Below are positions 1-10,078 of a stretch of 64,000 nt of DNA, in pieces. The position numbers were made by a program, and so were the translations under genes. The stretch's first letter is position 1, and each line of letters begins with the position of its first letter. The notes beneath the pieces are model-generated. The model saw nothing but the letters and a program-made list of their open reading frames with translations. It searched no databases and was not told where the DNA came from. This stretch comes from Phyto melanocephala (Eukaryota > Arthropoda > Insecta > Diptera > Rhinophoridae). The DNA lies in NCBI GenBank assembly GCA_941918925.1, contig OW799236.1, forward strand, positions 82,734,213 to 82,798,212, in the 5' to 3' direction.

Positions 1-214
1 TGATTTAATCCCGAATTCGTACTTGATGTAATCCAAAAATGGATTGATTTAAGAAAAATGGAGATTGAATCAATCCCCAAAAGTTCTTGTTTTAAGAACT
101 TTAAACTTGATTCAATCCCGAATTCGTACTTGATGTAATCCAAAAATGGATTCATTTAAGAAAAATGGAGATTGAATCAATCCCGAAAAGTTCTTGTTTT
201 AAGAAATTTTAACT
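1..214. repeat. 107-bp direct tandem repeat, two copies at window edge
   Basis: Two head-to-tail copies of a 107-bp unit start at 1 and 108; a third breaks off at 215 after the first few bases. Each unit contains the words CCCGAATTCGTACTTGATG and GTTCTTGTTTTAAGAA and the copies differ at only a few bases. The array may continue to the left of the window. Related CGTACTTGA and TTTAAGAA words recur at 2230-2460, so this may be part of a dispersed element. Confidence 0.85.
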
Positions 215-602
215 TGATTATTACTGTGCTGATTAAAAAACTTTTATTTATTTTAGCTTTAAGTATATATTTATATTTATTTTCATATAATTATATTATA
301 ATATAAAATACAATTACAATTTTTATAATAGCTTTACATTTTATTTTTAAGACTAAAGAATGTATTTTTTTTTATTATTTTTTAATATTTGATACATTTT
401 TATTTTAAAATTTTTTTATTTATAAAATAAACAATACTTTATTAAGATTTAAAAATTTGTTTTATTTTTTACTTTAAATACATATTTCTATAAAATAAAA
501 AACTTCATTAATAGTATTGAAAAATACTTTTAGTCAAACATTCGTATAAAATATGAAAATAGTTTTAATATGTTCCTAAGAATAATTAATAAAAACATAT
601 TA
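215..602. other. AT-rich 3' flank with possible poly(A) signal
   Basis: Extremely AT-rich sequence with no ORF of note. On the minus strand it lies just downstream of the stop codon of the SAM-like gene, and an AATAAA (plus-strand TTTATT at 438-443) could be its poly(A) signal. Nothing else recognised. Confidence 0.4.
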
Positions 603-1902
603 TTATAAACTTTTTGGTCTACTATAAGTTTTTTCATTATTAAGTGGATATAAATGAAAGGGTGGTGTGCTAAACTCTGTTATATTTTTTACAAGTGTTA
701 TATTTGTATCAAAACCGATTTCCATACGAAAGCAATATTAATAATTTAATTTCAGTTTTACCTTGTTAAGTGTCTGCTTCCCTTTAAACTCATCTTTTTC
801 GATAACCAATTATCGACTTTTGAATGCACGGAAATTGTATCATCGTCGATACCAAACTTTGTGAAAAATATGAAATTTATAAATATGTAAACATATTTTC
901 TTAAATTACCTTAAGCTTTTTCCATTTGAAAAGCTTCTCACGAAACTCCATACGCAGACCAAGAGGAGGTATTGCTTCCTTTAAATCGCTCTGTTGCATG
1001 TATTGCAAGCTGTCATAAGTAACCTGAGCCGCTGAGTAAAAAAATATATCAATACGTAAAATATTTATATAAAGTTTTTGTGTCTACAGAGAAAAATTAT
1101 CAATTTAGTTCACTTTATGACGTCCTTTATTAGATTAAAAAAACGCACAAATGAAAAAAGTATCACTGCGTCCACCTATACCATTTTCAATCTAAACTTT
1201 GAGCAATAGCTCCTAATTTTAAGAGTAGAGTCCCACTTATTTTTATTAAGTGCTCTAAGTACTTTTTTTTATGGTTTTTTCCTAAATTATTTTATTTTAA
1301 TACACAAACACACATAGAATGTATGTATGTATATAGAAACATTTTTTGCAAAAAACCAATTGAATTTATTAGAAAAATACAAGACATATTTATTTATCAG
1401 GTAATTTTGTGAGAACAGCTGAACAATTTTTTTCTTTACTTGATTACCTGATGAATAAATATGCCTTGTATTTTTCTACTAAATATAATTGGTTTTTTGC
1501 AAGAAATTTAATGTTTCTATATACATACATACGTTAATATGTGTGTTTGCGTATTTAAATAAAAAAAATTAGGAAAAAACCAAAAAAAAAAAGTATTTAA
1601 AGCACTTAATAAAAATAAGTAGAACTGTATTTTTTATATTTTCTTAAGAAAGTTTAAAAGTTTTACACAATCGCACACACTCTGCAACATACAAATCGTC
1701 GTTCGTAAATTACTGTGCTCTGTGACATAAAACCTATACATATAGAACACAATAATTTACGAACGACGATATAATTCCACACAAAAATTATTATATTATT
1801 TTTTAAAATATTTTTTCACTTACCTTTTAAATAATCGAAGGCAATTTCTAGGCCAAACTCGCCTAGTAGCTGGAGCAGGCGGTAGTCTTCTATATTTTCC
1901 AT
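603..1902 (-). CDS. Small SAM-like-domain protein, four exons (about 120 residues)
   Basis: Gene model assembled by eye on the minus strand: exon 1 at 1824-1902 (starts MENIEDYRLLQLLGEFG), exon 2 at 910-1031, exon 3 at 762-856, exon 4 at 603-669 ending in TAA. Donors read GTAAGTG, GTAATTT and GTAAAAC; each acceptor is an AG that keeps the frame open (phases 1, 0, 2). Exons 1-2 read like a sterile-alpha-motif type N-terminal module: a short helix rich in L and F, then the S-D-L-K-E-A-I-P-P-L-G-L-R-M-E-F stretch that resembles the last SAM helices. Exon 3 encodes a charged linker (FGIDDDTISVHSKVDNWLSK). Intron 1 (1032-1823) has absorbed a foldback element and a second short inverted repeat. Exons 1-3 are well supported by frame and splice signals; exon 4 has a weak pyrimidine tract and is the least certain. 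Function unknown; similar small modules are found in insect regulatory proteins. It could also be the N-terminus of a longer gene. Confidence 0.6.
1235..1620. mobile_element. Foldback (long inverted repeat) element in intron 1 of the SAM-like gene
   Basis: Arms at 1235-1405 and 1443-1620 are imperfect inverted copies of each other, separated by about 37 bp. The outer ends read ACTTATTTTTATTAAGTGCT and its complement; inner ends read TATCAGGTAAT and ATTACCTGATGA. It encodes nothing. The structure is that of a foldback MITE; no target duplication was identified. Confidence 0.85.
1695..1770. repeat. Perfect 18-bp inverted repeat
   Basis: ATCGTCGTTCGTAAATTA at 1695-1712 is matched exactly in inverted orientation at 1753-1770, with a 40-bp spacer. 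It lies in the intron of the SAM-like gene about 50 bp from exon 1. It may be a tiny MITE or an RNA hairpin. Confidence 0.85.
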
Positions 1903-2739
1903 TTCCACTATAAAACACAGAACACCCGAACAAAACACTTATGAGACAACTTTAAACAACGACAAAATTCAACTGATGCCATTTGCTAGCAAATCTACAT
2001 GATCAAGTTCAATATAACAAGGTGGCAGTATGAGGGAGAGAATTTTTGTATGTTTTATAAATTGAAGTTAAGAATAACCGCGAATTATTTTTTATACATG
2101 AAGTTTGACAACACATGATCATAAAACAATGTACTTGTACTCGAAAATGCAATCACCTTGTTAAATGTACTTGAGAACAACTTAAATTTTTTTTACTACT
2201 GCAAGGAATGAAATTTAATTTCAACGTTTTTATTCTTAGTTATAAAAACAGGTTTTTTCCCTAAGCTAAAGAGAAATAAAACTTGTTTCAAGTGAAGTAA
2301 AACTTAATTTAAGAATTTCTGCGCTTGGTTTGTCAAAACCATCCCGCTTGGGCTTGTTTTAAGTAAACCCAAGTACGAAACGTACTTAAATTTTCAAGTA
2401 CGATTTCGGCTAAATTCAAGAATTTTATTCTTAAATTTAGTACGGCATTTTTCTTTCTGTGTATGTATACCAGTAAGCAGTTTAGAGGGAATAATTCACA
2501 TAATGACTGAAATATAAAATTCTCGAAAATCCGAGATTATTTATTAAGAATATTTTTGGAATATTTTATATTTTTATTTTCATTTATTGATAAATTTTGG
2601 AAGAAACAAAATTTTTTAAGAGATTTTTATAATGGATTTTTTAAAGTTTTTAACTAGCTGTTGAAAATCCAGACTATTTCCTTGTCTTCAACAACCATAG
2701 TTTAACTGCCTTATCAGTGGCTAAGTTATAAAAAATTGT
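1903..2739. other. Intergenic; ends of a probable unclassified transposon at 2230-2461
   Basis: Upstream flank of the SAM-like gene on the minus strand. At 2330-2461 there are repeated AAGTACG/CGTACTT words and the segment stops at a CTTTCTGTG terminus (2453-2461) of the type seen at the ends of several fly TIR elements; its partner end was not found. Nothing else recognised. Confidence 0.35.
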
Positions 2740-3770
2740 TTCCTTAAGCAAGTTATATTCCTTTAATATGACTTTTGCCCTTCCAAATTTAAAGTATATA
2801 TTTTCTGAGACCTTAGGACTAGCCGAGTCTATTTATTGTCCGTCTATCTATGTAACCACGTGTTAGTTGAAGTAGAATCTTGAATTCCCTAAATATTACA
2901 CAGATCTGTATTTGTTATTAATCTTATGAAAGCATCCGGGAATAAATCGCGATTGCCATCTTGTACAATTGCCTCATGACTTTCTGAGATATGAGCCAAT
3001 AAAAAAGAGCGCCTTTGTTTTTTTTTAATATATTAATCTTATCATTTTTCAGTCCCTACTATTTAGGGATATCATATGCTGTTTGAAATACTCATTATTA
3101 TTATTTCTGAGAAAAACTAACAAATGAGATTTAAACTAACAGCGATATACATATATCACAAAAATACAACAATACGGTGTTTTTTTCCAAATATTTACAA
3201 ACCAAAATCAATTATTTTTTAATTTTTAAAAACAACTGATAGAGCCGATGTGAATTGCATGATAGCCACCACTACAAAATTACGTACAATAAAATTATTT
3301 ATTAATTTACTATTTAAAAATGTAACCCTTTAATATTGCCATCAATTTCTGATTTTCCCAGAAAAACACAGTGATCTATGAAAAGCTTCAAATCCAAGAT
3401 GGCTTCCTACTTAAAATGGCGGATATGTGTGTAATATATAGAGTAATTACGGCTTTCTACCCTTCACCCCCATAATATTGGTAGAAAATAAAATGTCTTA
3501 ACCAGAATTCAGTTAACTATGAAAAAGTGTAGAATTACAAAATTCAAGATGGCGTCCGCAAGAAAATGTTGGATAATTTTTAATCCCCTCAATATGAGTA
3601 TCAAATGAAAAGGCTTGACTAGTATGATACAGTTAATTATGTAAAGTGGCGTATAGCATTAAGTGTTTAATCTAATCGTATCGTGGAATAACTATACTTA
3701 CGTACATGATGGTTAAACTAAATATCAGATTCAGTACGACCAAATATAGGACTATTGCTGGTTATTAGTG
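2740..3770 (+). mobile_element. Decayed DINE-1/INE-1-like element
   Basis: Contains worn versions of the hallmarks of this family: AAGTATATATTTTCTGAGACC near 2792, TCCGTCTATCTATGTAA near 2840, several internal copies of a CAAGATGGCG-type repeat (3400-3600), and the terminal ATCAGATTCAGTACGACC motif (3727-3745) that corresponds to the ATTCGGCACGGCCGAA hairpin of intact copies. It lies downstream of the first protease gene in the same relative place as another relic (12930-13665) downstream of the second, so both may descend from one insertion that predates the duplication. Confidence 0.55.
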
Positions 3771-4261
3771 TAACGTTATAACAGTGTTGAAGAGAAATTT
3801 ACCACATTAACATCCGATCATATTATAAACATAACCATAAATTTTGACATATTTTAAGGAAATTAATTTTCAGCTTAAATATAAGAATTTGAATTAATTG
3901 ATGTTTAGCCAGTTATAAAACTATTAGAATTGTAGTTCACGAAATACTTCGATATATTATGTCAAGCATAAAAGCAACCATAAGAAAATTGGCATTAAAA
4001 TATTAAAAAAAATTTAAAGGCTACAATTGTAACAGTAATCACAGTTAATCGCGCTACTCTTTCTTAAATATAGATTAAAATTTTTTCCCTTAGCTTCACT
4101 GTCTCACTCCTAAAAATACAAACCCTTATGTGACTGTTTAACACTTAAAATTGAAATCAAATCTTTATTGCAACAAATGATAATCTTTAATAAATTTATT
4201 ATTCTAAACCGAAAAACAGCAACAAAAGTTTTAATTTTTTGAAATTTATAACAAATTACCC
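3771..4261. other. 3' flank of protease gene 1 with poly(A) signals
   Basis: No ORF. Minus-strand AATAAA hexamers (plus TTTATT at 4195-4200 and 4164-4169) lie about 60-95 bp past the stop codon of the first protease and are the likely cleavage signals. Otherwise AT-rich without recognised features. Confidence 0.5.
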
Positions 4262-5389
4262 TTAAACAGCTTTGGCGAAACCAACACGCTTATTTTGGAA
4301 ATCAAATGTTGTGTAGTATTTACCAATAAAGACATCACCCAAAATCCAAAGATTCATGCCAGCATCTTCGAAAGCAGAAACACATTGGCCATCGGACTCA
4401 ATAACATAATCTTTAGGCTCCAAAGTAAAGACACCACCACCAATGTGGAAGGTTACATCGGGCATATGTTGGATAGCGGAACAATTTAACATGAATTCAT
4501 AAGTATTTGAATTGAAAATGGCACCAAGAGCAGTTTGAAGAGTCATGTAAATATTGGAAGGAACACCAATAAGAGAAGTACCGGTATCAGCAATGGCTTG
4601 ACAGTAAAAGCAAACATTGGTGTCCTGAACATGGGCGGAACTCATTTCGAATTGCCAATAGCCTTCATTGGAAACTGGAACATAGCTGAATTCACCGGTA
4701 TAGTGATCGGGATCATTGCCACCCAAAACCATGACACCACCCTCAGCAGAGGTGCCATTGCGGGCCAAGTAGAATGAAAATACCTGGGAGTTCAACAAAC
4801 CTTGTGAAACCATGTTGTAGAACGGTGGCACAACATTATCGACAGATATATCCTGGAACGCCATACCCATCAGACCATCAAAGGGAGAGTTGACAAACGT
4901 TTGACCAGGTTCATTAGTGGCAGCAGCAAATACTTGATCTTGAATAGCCAAACCTTCAACATTCACTATGTCTTGTACCAAATAACCAGACAAACTGCCG
5001 GAGCCATATTGAATGGCAAAACTTTTACCAATATCTTTATAAGTTGATGAAGCTTTACCATCATAACGGTTGTGAAGTTGACATGCCATATTATTAGGGG
5101 AGCAGGGTATAGTTGGTATCCATAAGTTAGAGGAACCAGTATCGAATAACACGAAGAACTCTTGTGGTGGTGTACCAATATTAATTTTTCCATAGTATGA
5201 ATCGTCTACATAATTAAAAAGTTTTTCTTTGTGTAAATTGCAAGCGCTCTGCACATTATATTTTCCTTTTAATTTCATCAATTCATTAGCTTTGGACTTT
5301 TTTTCCTGAACCTTGTACAATGGCACACTGACCAAAGTAGCCTCAGTTAAGAGGAATAAACTTAACAACGTTACAAACAATTTCAACAT
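4262..5389 (-). CDS. Pepsin/cathepsin D-like aspartic protease, digestive type (copy 1)
   Basis: Intact single-exon 375-residue A1-family protease preproenzyme. Residues 1-17 form a hydrophobic signal peptide (MLKLFVTLLSLFLLTEA), followed by a lysine-rich propeptide to about residue 55; the mature enzyme starts near LFNYVDDSYYG. First catalytic motif DTGSSNLW has D83, the flap tyrosine is Y128 in IQYGSGS, and the second catalytic motif DTGTS has D268; the C-terminal NLWILGDVF block is present. Length and cysteine pattern (CSPNNMAC near 96, CFYC at 260-263) fit a secreted pepsin/cathepsin D fold. The proline-rich loop typical of lysosomal cathepsin D is not visible, as is known for the midgut digestive cathepsin D-like enzymes of higher flies, so an acidic-midgut digestive role is inferred. 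Sequons NGT at 211 and NCS at 302. ATG choice follows the signal peptide and the TATA position. A paralogue lies 9.6 kb away in the same orientation. Confidence 0.93.
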   Translation of the reverse strand: MLKLFVTLLSLFLLTEATLVSVPLYKVQEKKSKANELMKLKGKYNVQSACNLHKEKLFNYVDDSYYGKINIGTPPQEFFVLFDTGSSNLWIPTIPCSPNNMACQLHNRYDGKASSTYKDIGKSFAIQYGSGSLSGYLVQDIVNVEGLAIQDQVFAAATNEPGQTFVNSPFDGLMGMAFQDISVDNVVPPFYNMVSQGLLNSQVFSFYLARNGTSAEGGVMVLGGNDPDHYTGEFSYVPVSNEGYWQFEMSSAHVQDTNVCFYCQAIADTGTSLIGVPSNIYMTLQTALGAIFNSNTYEFMLNCSAIQHMPDVTFHIGGGVFTLEPKDYVIESDGQCVSAFEDAGMNLWILGDVFIGKYYTTFDFQNKRVGFAKAV

Positions 5390-5436
5390 GTTGGCTAACA
5401 GTTCTTCACTTGTAGGAAATTAATAAAGTGCAACCA

Positions 5437-5493
5437 TTATATAGCAAATGAACTAACGAACTGAAATAAATAAAATAGCTGGGAAATAGATAA
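5437..5493 (-). promoter_or_regulatory. Promoter of protease gene 1: TATA box and GATA motif
   Basis: On the minus strand TATATAA (5437-5443) lies 48 bp upstream of the ATG, leaving a very short 5' leader. A GATA-type site (AGATAAC on the plus strand, core 5489-5493) lies about 50 bp further upstream. Both elements are kept at the same relative positions in the paralogue. GATA factors are known to drive midgut digestive genes in Drosophila, so gut expression is a reasonable inference. Confidence 0.6.
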
Positions 5494-5760
5494 CATTTCC
5501 ATTTGATATCTTAAATGCTTAAATAATTATGTCGTATAATCGCAACTATATAATTGATCGATTTATTCGCATTAATTATTAGTTTTATTCTGGCAAAATA
5601 ATTAATAATTATTTCAAGAATTTAATTCTTTTATCATTAAACTATTCATTTAACGGGTGACAGTCAAAATTTACTTTTGATTTCTTTTTGCCATTTGTAG
5701 TTGTGTTACGTCAACAACAGAATGGAGGAAGTTTTATTATTAGTATTAATTTAGCAATGA

Positions 5761-6165
5761 AAACGCGCCAATAGGGGCTTCTACTTTGTTTAAGATCTGT
5801 GGCGTTCACAGCAAGTTGTCTTATCAACTCCGTAAAACTATTAGTTTTAACTATTATATGGGTAAACAAATTATAGTATAGAAATAGCGTCAATTAAAAA
5901 TTAAAAAAAAAAATAAAAATAATTCAAACTTGTCTGCTGAAACTTATGTATATTTAAATATGCATTTAAATTATAATTTGCAATTAATTAACCTTCACTA
6001 CATGCACCTAAGTTTTTTTTTGTTAACCAAACTCCTCTACTGTAAAGAATTGTAAGCATTTGTTTAAAATTTGTAGAATTATTTCCACATTAACTTAATC
6101 TACATACATACATACATATATGTATAAAATATTCTGTCAGAGAAACATTTTTTTTACATTATTTC
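5761..6165. other. Intergenic, nothing recognised
   Basis: AT-rich spacer with a CATACATA-type microsatellite near 6105-6125 and no supportable gene. Confidence 0.4.
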
Positions 6166-6169
6166 TTAC

Positions 6170-7370
6170 AGGTGAAAGGATAGCTCACTTGAGCCCTCCG
6201 TGGGTACCATCGCACCGTTCGTACATATCTTCTGGCTGTTATTATTCTTCAACCATCCTGTGTCATTTATGAAGATGTGGATTTTATCCAGATGACCTGT
6301 TAAAAGACATGTATTAATATTAAACATTCGTTGGCTTGGAATCTCTGGTTCCGACAGTGAAAGAGGAGATATTCAGTTGTCTTTTATTTCTCCTTTTCTT
6401 CATAACTACTGCAGGAGTTATTATAGGGGTTACTCAACCTTTAAACATAGAAACCAGTGTCCAGCAATGACTGCTGAGAAATGCTTTTAATGGATTTAAG
6501 GCATATCTATAGCAGACCGCGTCCAATACACATCAATTTTTGATTCAATTTTAGTGGACTCTTTACAAGTGGATTTTTTCTTCTATCTTTCTTTAGCAGC
6601 TTGATATGAAAGAATGATATCGGAATCAATAGGCACTTTTAAGACCAACACTCGGAGACCCATATGGTCAATTGTGTCTCCTTGCATTAAGGAGAAGACT
6701 GAAAGTATTACAAAGAGAAGGCAGTATTAAACATACAGTAAACTAGCGAATGAAATAATATAGAAGAATTGACAAATCTGCAAAAATAACCTTAATAAGT
6801 CTTTATTGTTTATTTACTAACTACCCGACGTTCATGATAAAATGAACGATATCATCTGCTGATCATAGCTCTTTCTGGACAATAACCCGTTATAATGACA
6901 TATCAAGAGCTCTGCTATTGTATATACCCTAACCAGCCTTTACTTGACGTTACGTCCTTACAAGGCCTTGAAAGCCGCCTGTCTATTTACGTAAAAAGTA
7001 ACCTCCATTCCCCTCCGGACCATGTTCCATTATGAGATCTATTGACCTGCAGATGGCTTGTACCTCTTTTAGAAAAATAGAATTATCAAAATGTCTATTG
7101 GACCTCAAAATAAAATAATGATCATTCACTATGCCTATGCGATCGATCTTCGTTCCATCCTTGAAAACTGCACAACCATTCTACAGTCCATCAGGTCCCA
7201 AATAACAATCCCTTTGAGGGATTGGTAATGGTATAGTTCTATCTAAACTGATCTCTCTGACCATATTCAGTAACATTTTCCTGACGTTAAATATTTTCCT
7301 CGAAACCAGTTTCCCATAAGATCCTAGTATGCCCGATATTAAGCATTTTATCCAACCCTGATCCACCTAG
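6170..7370 (-). pseudogene. Decayed non-LTR retrotransposon (LINE) 3' end: RNase H-like and C-terminal region
   Basis: Minus-strand conceptual translation, broken by stops and shifts, reads like the end of a LINE ORF2. Near 7165-7050 a frame gives VFKDGTKIDRIGIV and, later, EVQAICRSIDLIME, matching the F/Y-T-D-G-S-K and (F)-Q-A-E-V-x-A-I blocks of LINE RNase H; just before it TIPLPIPQRDCYLG fits the usual pre-RNase H linker. Near 6290-6230 a frame gives HLDKIHIFINDTGWLK, matching the F-I-K-x-T-G-W end of I/R1/jockey-type ORF2. No intact catalytic frame survives. The clade cannot be fixed by eye; LOA, I or R1 types are the best candidates. Confidence 0.55.
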
Positions 7371-7879
7371 CCTAATTCAGCTCATTCCGACAACTAGTTG
7401 GTTTTTACATGATGTAAAATCAGTAAAAATATAAGTCTCAGCAAAATGTACACATCGCCGGGGTTTAAGTGCTCCATATGCCATTTTAAGTTAGCGATCC
7501 CACCTCAGGTTTTCGACCCCAAATTTTTCAAATTTGCAATCCGTTTATAGCCACCTTGTTTTGTTGCTAAGATAAAATGCGTGCATTTGGTTCTTTATCC
7601 TCCAAAACACAACTTTTTTGTTTTATTTTTCTATATGTTTCTATATAGAAACAAATTTCAGTATAAAATCTTGAAATTGATTACTGATGGACATTTTGCT
7701 ATACGTGCAGTTAGTGTTGCTGAATGCTTATGTTTGTCAATATAATTAATAAGGTAAAAGAGAAATTTAAATACTTTTCTACTGGATGGCAGGAAATATA
7801 TAAAGATGACGAAAATGTCATCCATTGATGATAGTTCGGAATTTAACAAAAACCCCTTTTCATCTCCCATTCAAGAAAG
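7371..7879. other. Intergenic, nothing recognised
   Basis: Short minus-strand frames only; no domain, repeat terminus or splice structure that can be supported. Confidence 0.35.
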
Positions 7880-8050
7880 CTTGGGAACCTCGCCTTAGCA
7901 GATCCAAACTTTAATTTCAACAACCCAGTCGAGATAGAACTAGGCGGCGACATCTGCAGCAGTGTTCTTGAATCAAACATATTTACGTTGATGGTGGATC
8001 GATATTGGCCCAGTATTCAACACTCGGCTGGCTCATGATGGGTTTTTATT
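7880..8050 (+). pseudogene. Fragment of a BEL/Pao retrotransposon (end of the protease domain), frameshifted
   Basis: One frame reads LALADPNF, NNPVEIELGGDI and SSVLES; the next frame continues GGSILAQYSTLGWLMMG. Together these match the L-A-D-P-x-F, D-(L)-L-L-G-G-D and A-Q-x-T-x-x-G-W-(I)-(V)-x-G blocks at the end of the BEL/Pao aspartic protease domain; the same blocks are present intact in the full-length element at 48-55 kb (PDLNYADPKF, DLLLGGDLYPF, AQETIFGWIVTG). One frameshift lies between the two parts. About 170 bp; no LTRs seen. Confidence 0.65.
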
Positions 8051-8252
8051 CTGGCTAACCCTTTTTCATAAACCCTAAACTTCCAACCAGGGTTGGATAA
8101 ATGAACTTTTTGTTCACTGAGGTGAACAGATACTTTTCATTGATGTTGTTTTCCTGTATTAATTACTTATCTTTGTTTTATTTAACTTGTTAAACAATTA
8201 TGTTAATCAGTGCCACCTAACATTACCAGCTATTTTTGATCATTTTAACGTA

Positions 8253-9175
8253 AAGGGTGTTTTTTTAAGCCCGATAGAACTTGAAATTGTAAAAAATAAC
8301 ACAAAAAATTAAATTGTAATCAAAATTTTTTTTTTATTCGAAAGATCAATACGTGACATTAACATTTGAAAATGATTTCGGGCATATGGGCACCGCGGCT
8401 GTTCTTGACGAAGCGCATTCTGGACGTCCGTTGTTTTATCGCAAAATTGTGTTCAGCGATGAGGCGCATTTTTGGCTTAACGGGTTTGTTAATAAGCAAA
8501 ATTGCCGCATATGGAGCGAGACCAATCCACAAGAGACCCTACAGACTCCATTACATCCAGAAAAATGCACCGTTTGGTGCGGTTTTCACGCTGGTGGCAT
8601 CATCGGACCTTATTTCTTCAAAAATGAGGCCGGAGCTCGCGTTACGGTCAATGGAGATCGTTACCGCACCATGATCAATGATTTTTTGTTTGAAAATATG
8701 GATGACATTGATCCGGAGGAGATGTGGTTTCAACAGGATGGCGCTACGTGCCATACGGCGAACGCAACCATCGACTTATTGAAATCAAAATTTGGCGATA
8801 AGTTGATTTCGAGAAATGGACCTGTCAATTGGCCTCCAAGGTCGTGCGATTTGACACCTCTCGATTATTTCCTGTGGGGCTACGTGAAGTCACTGGTTTA
8901 TGCTGATAAACCAGCAACAATTGACGCCTTGGAGGCCAGCGTTGTTCGTGTTATTCATGACATACGGCCAGCAGTGCTCGAAAAAGTGGCCCAAAATTGG
9001 ACGTCCAGAATGCGCTTCGTCAAGAACAGCCGCGGTGCCCATATGCCCGAAATCATTTTCAAATGTTAATGTCACGTATTGATCTTTCGAATAAAAAAAA
9101 ATTTTTGATTACAATTTAATTTTTTGTGTTATTTTTTACAATTTCAAGTTCTATCGGGCTTAAAAAAACACCCTT
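8253..9175 (+). mobile_element. Tc1/mariner element with 177-bp near-identical inverted ends
   Basis: The element begins AAGGGTGTTTTTTTAAGCCC and ends with the inverse, flanked by TA on both sides (8251-8252 and 9176-9177). Normal mariner TIRs are about 30 bp, but here inverted identity runs 177 bp (8253-8429 against 8999-9175) with one difference seen. The left arm therefore carries an antisense copy of the transposase C-terminal coding end, and the natural 5' half (TIR-proximal leader, N-terminal DNA-binding domain) is missing. Terminal structure and target duplication indicate that it transposed in this rearranged form or was rearranged in place by gene conversion. Confidence 0.9.
8353..9069 (+). 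CDS. Chimeric, N-terminally truncated Tc1/mariner transposase ORF
   Basis: Open frame of 238 residues. Residues from about 27 on (YRKIVFSDEAHFWLNG) are the DDE catalytic half of a Tc1/mariner-superfamily transposase: first D in FSDEAHF, second D in WFQQDGATCHTA, third in WPPRSCDLTPLDYF, with 36 residues between the second and third acidic positions as read; then the family's SRGAHMPEIIFKC end. The first 25 residues (MTLTFENDFGHMG...) are not a real N-terminus: they are the reverse-strand reading of the same DNA that encodes the C-terminus. The helix-turn-helix DNA-binding region is absent, so a working transposase is not expected even though the catalytic frame is open. Openness of the frame suggests the event is fairly young. 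Confidence 0.85.
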   Translation: MTLTFENDFGHMGTAAVLDEAHSGRPLFYRKIVFSDEAHFWLNGFVNKQNCRIWSETNPQETLQTPLHPEKCTVWCGFHAGGIIGPYFFKNEAGARVTVNGDRYRTMINDFLFENMDDIDPEEMWFQQDGATCHTANATIDLLKSKFGDKLISRNGPVNWPPRSCDLTPLDYFLWGYVKSLVYADKPATIDALEASVVRVIHDIRPAVLEKVAQNWTSRMRFVKNSRGAHMPEIIFKC

Positions 9176-9177
9176 TA

Positions 9178-10078
9178 TTATTATTAAATTTAGTACGTCG
9201 AAAACAAGTTTCTATTTCATTTAATCTACTTCAAACCAAAACAAAAAAGGTTTTAAAATGGTTTTAACGAAATTATTTCGTATCATGAAATCAGAGGGCA
9301 AATAACGGCAGTCGAACGTGATCGAAATTTTTAAATTCTAAATTCGTTCGAGTAAAATTTCAAATAATTTGGCCACAGGTTTTAATGATTGGTTTTGACG
9401 TTAAAATCAAATTTAGTATTAAAACCTTAAGTGTGTAAATACTATAACTCATACTCGCTGTAAATGTATTTTAATTTTTTTCGTACTGAGAAACTCTGAC
9501 CGCTACAATCTGAGCTTTTCTAGGTTTATCAGTTACTCTTAAGCATGAATTTTTCCATTAAAAATCGACAAATTCCACTAAAGAAGCACAGAATTTTCTT
9601 AAGGTTTTTTGTTTTTAATGAAAACAATATAACAATGATGTTCTTGTCATAAAAAAACATTAAGAGAGGGAAAGAGTTACAAGACAGAACAATGTAAAAC
9701 AAATTTTATAAATTTAACTTCTATATACTTCGATTTTACCATAGAACAATCAAAAATAGTCTGTGCAAGGCATAATAAAAATAAATAGAAAAAGTAATAA
9801 AGATTAAAAATATTTTAAATGATTATTTAAAACAAGCATTTTTGAATTTTGTAGAATATGTGCATAAGGAGTATAACCAATTTTTTGGCATAGTACCATC
9901 AGGGCAACCATGTCCTAGTTACCACGAAAATCATAATTAGTAATTCTTCTCAAAAAAAATGCTCCCACTAATTGGGTTCTATAAACAGGTGTATAAAAAA
10001 TTATTTAAAAATTTAATATTTTTTAAATTACTCAAAGTAACATTTACATGTGTATTTATTAGGGTGATCGATTCATCG
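9178..10078. other. Intergenic, nothing recognised
   Basis: AT-rich spacer with poly(A)/poly(T) runs; no ORF, terminus or repeat that can be supported. Confidence 0.35.

Larger units (their letters stand above)
4262..5760. repeat. Segmental duplication, copy A (pairs with 13891-15360)
   Basis: Homology with copy B covers the whole coding sequence and about 370 bp of 5' flank. The flank is recognisable from GATCGATTTATTCGCATTAA (near 5557) and a later AGTATTAATTTAGC stretch (near 5740) but is much more diverged than the coding part. Copies are in direct orientation, offset by about 9.6 kb. Confidence 0.8.

Noticed and set aside
4295..5193. Plus- and minus-strand frames overlapping protease 1 (64, 80 and 75 codons)
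   Set aside because: Shadows of the protease coding sequence; the same frames recur opposite protease 2.
8890..9075. Minus-strand ORF with the same N-terminus as the mariner ORF
   Set aside because: Mirror image caused by the 177-bp inverted arms.
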